From positions 1-38,086 of the forward strand of contig CACEUX010000016.1 in the NCBI GenBank assembly GCA_902562835.1: DNA of 38,086 nucleotides. Reading direction: 5' to 3'. Shown here one piece after another: positions 37,127 through 38,086 of the stretch (the first letter of the stretch is position 1; each line of letters starts with the position of its first letter). The DNA is from an uncultured Fidelibacterota bacterium (GTDB lineage Bacteria; Fidelibacterota; Marinisomatia; Marinisomatales; UBA1611). A program made the position numbers and the translations under genes. Below the pieces are notes generated by a model. That model ran no database searches. It was given only the letters and a program-made list of their open reading frames with translations, and was not told where the DNA came from.

Positions 37127-38086
37127 GATAATAAAGGCCAATATAACGTTGAGATTATAAAAAGTATTATAATGGAAATAATAAACAGTTTCCAGCCTGC
37201 TTTAAAATAATCACTTGAAGTAATAAGGCCAGTAGAATGTATAATCATACACGTAGGCGATGCCACTACAGTTAAATAAGCAAATGCTGATGAAATAGAT
37301 GTCATAATTCCCATTATTACTGGATCACCACCCATATCCAAGATAACAGGTCCAAGTACGGCAACAGTTGCTGCATTACTTAATAAATTGGTGAGCAGTC
37401 CTGTTATAACAACAGATACAAACCATCTCACTACTGCAACATCCTGAAAAATAATATTTAAGGAATAAAGTATCTGTTCAGCAGTCCAGAGTGCTGCGCC
37501 CGTCTCTTTCATTTGTATTCCTAATGATATGGCTGAACCGAACAGTAGTATCACGCCCCAATTAGTGTTTCTATTTATTTCTTGCCATTCAACTAATCCA
37601 AAGGATAGATAAAGGAAAACTCCACTGAGTGCTACGATACCTAGACCAATGATAGGGCTTAGAAAGATCCACCCAATAAATACAAAAAGAAAAATTACAA
37701 TTGCCAATATTTGATTAGCCGTCAATTTCCCAGTTTTTGCAACTTTTACTTTTAGTTTTCTAACTGAGGAATCCATAACCTTTTGTTCGGGTGTAAAAGT
37801 ATACCATAGTATCAATGCAACAATTGGAATCTCTATAATAAGCATTGGGTAGGCATATTTCATCCAGTCGAGATAGGATATTTGAGCCATCCCAAATTCT
37901 GATAGATAACCGATCATTATCACATTTCGTCCACCGCCTGATGGGGTACCAATTGAACCAATAGCACAGCCATATGCTATTGAGAATAGGAGCAATGTGG
38001 AAAGCTTTGTTGCTTTTGTCGTACTCAGACCAGCATTGCGAATTAAAGCGAGTGCGACTGGTAACATCATGGCACCAACTGTATGT
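37123..38086 (-). CDS. DASS/SLC13-family anion transporter, 5' end cut by window edge
   Basis: At least 320 residues of a multi-pass membrane protein. The frame stays open to the window edge (in-frame HTVGA before MMLPVALAL), so the Met at 38070 is internal. The TVGAMMLPVALA segment is the first sodium/substrate motif of the divalent anion symporter family. The second appears as LSNAATVAVLGPVIL, followed by VVASPTCMIIHSTG. It probably carries dicarboxylates or sulfate. About 120-200 N-terminal residues are missing. It is coupled to the downstream Usp gene. Confidence 0.88.
   Translation of the reverse strand, partial: HTVGAMMLPVALALIRNAGLSTTKATKLSTLLLFSIAYGCAIGSIGTPSGGGRNVIMIGYLSEFGMAQISYLDWMKYAYPMLIIEIPIVALILWYTFTPEQKVMDSSVRKLKVKVAKTGKLTANQILAIVIFLFVFIGWIFLSPIIGLGIVALSGVFLYLSFGLVEWQEINRNTNWGVILLFGSAISLGIQMKETGAALWTAEQILYSLNIIFQDVAVVRWFVSVVITGLLTNLLSNAATVAVLGPVILDMGGDPVIMGIMTSISSAFAYLTVVASPTCMIIHSTGLITSSDYFKAGWKLFIISIIILFIISTLYWPLLS

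Overview
The window is AT-rich bacterial DNA of about 38 kb, coded almost wholly on the minus strand. Its outer-membrane and secreted proteins point to a Gram-negative of the Fibrobacteres-Chlorobi-Bacteroidetes neighbourhood. They include PorV-like barrels, type IX-style C-terminal sorting domains, a TonB-dependent receptor with a carboxypeptidase-regulatory domain, and Asp/Asn-Gly calcium-loop repeats. Together with a nickel superoxide dismutase, the set best fits a marine Marinimicrobia (SAR406) genome. The lineage is inferred from gene content only.

Positions 1-14349 (minus) hold one tightly packed six-gene operon. In transcription order it runs: a lipoprotein with about ten calcium-loop-like repeats, a TonB-dependent receptor, secreted protein B, a PorV-like barrel, secreted protein A (PKD domains plus the same sorting tail as B), and a second PorV-like barrel. 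The two PorV genes appear identical in DNA (1036-bp direct repeat), although the A and B genes beside them are diverged paralogues. The layout suggests an outer-membrane uptake or surface-assembly system built from repeated cargo-plus-PorV cassettes. At 14447-14880 (plus) lies a gene remnant: an M6-metalloprotease-like N-terminus joined out of frame to a sorting domain.

Positions 14881-17913 (minus) are tig-clpP-clpX, with a ClpX that lacks the N-terminal zinc-binding domain. Positions 18009-20124 hold a secreted peptidylarginine-deiminase-like enzyme with a dockerin-like tail and a small unknown protein. Positions 20219-29086 (minus) form a peptide-degradation run: M55 D-aminopeptidase, fumarylacetoacetase-family enzyme, unknown secreted protein, ABC ATPase, an ABC permease fused to an M1 aminopeptidase, and an M61 lipoprotein peptidase.

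Positions 29215-34892 are an oxidative-stress island: perR-katG (minus), a divergent peroxiredoxin ending in a strong terminator, an EamA transporter and an HPP membrane protein (minus), then sodN-sodX and a small membrane protein (plus). The right end carries a glutamate-type dehydrogenase and a tandem universal stress protein translationally coupled to a DASS/SLC13 anion transporter cut by the window edge. No rRNA, tRNA, CRISPR array or insertion sequence was recognised, and no gene-free stretch exceeds about 130 bases.
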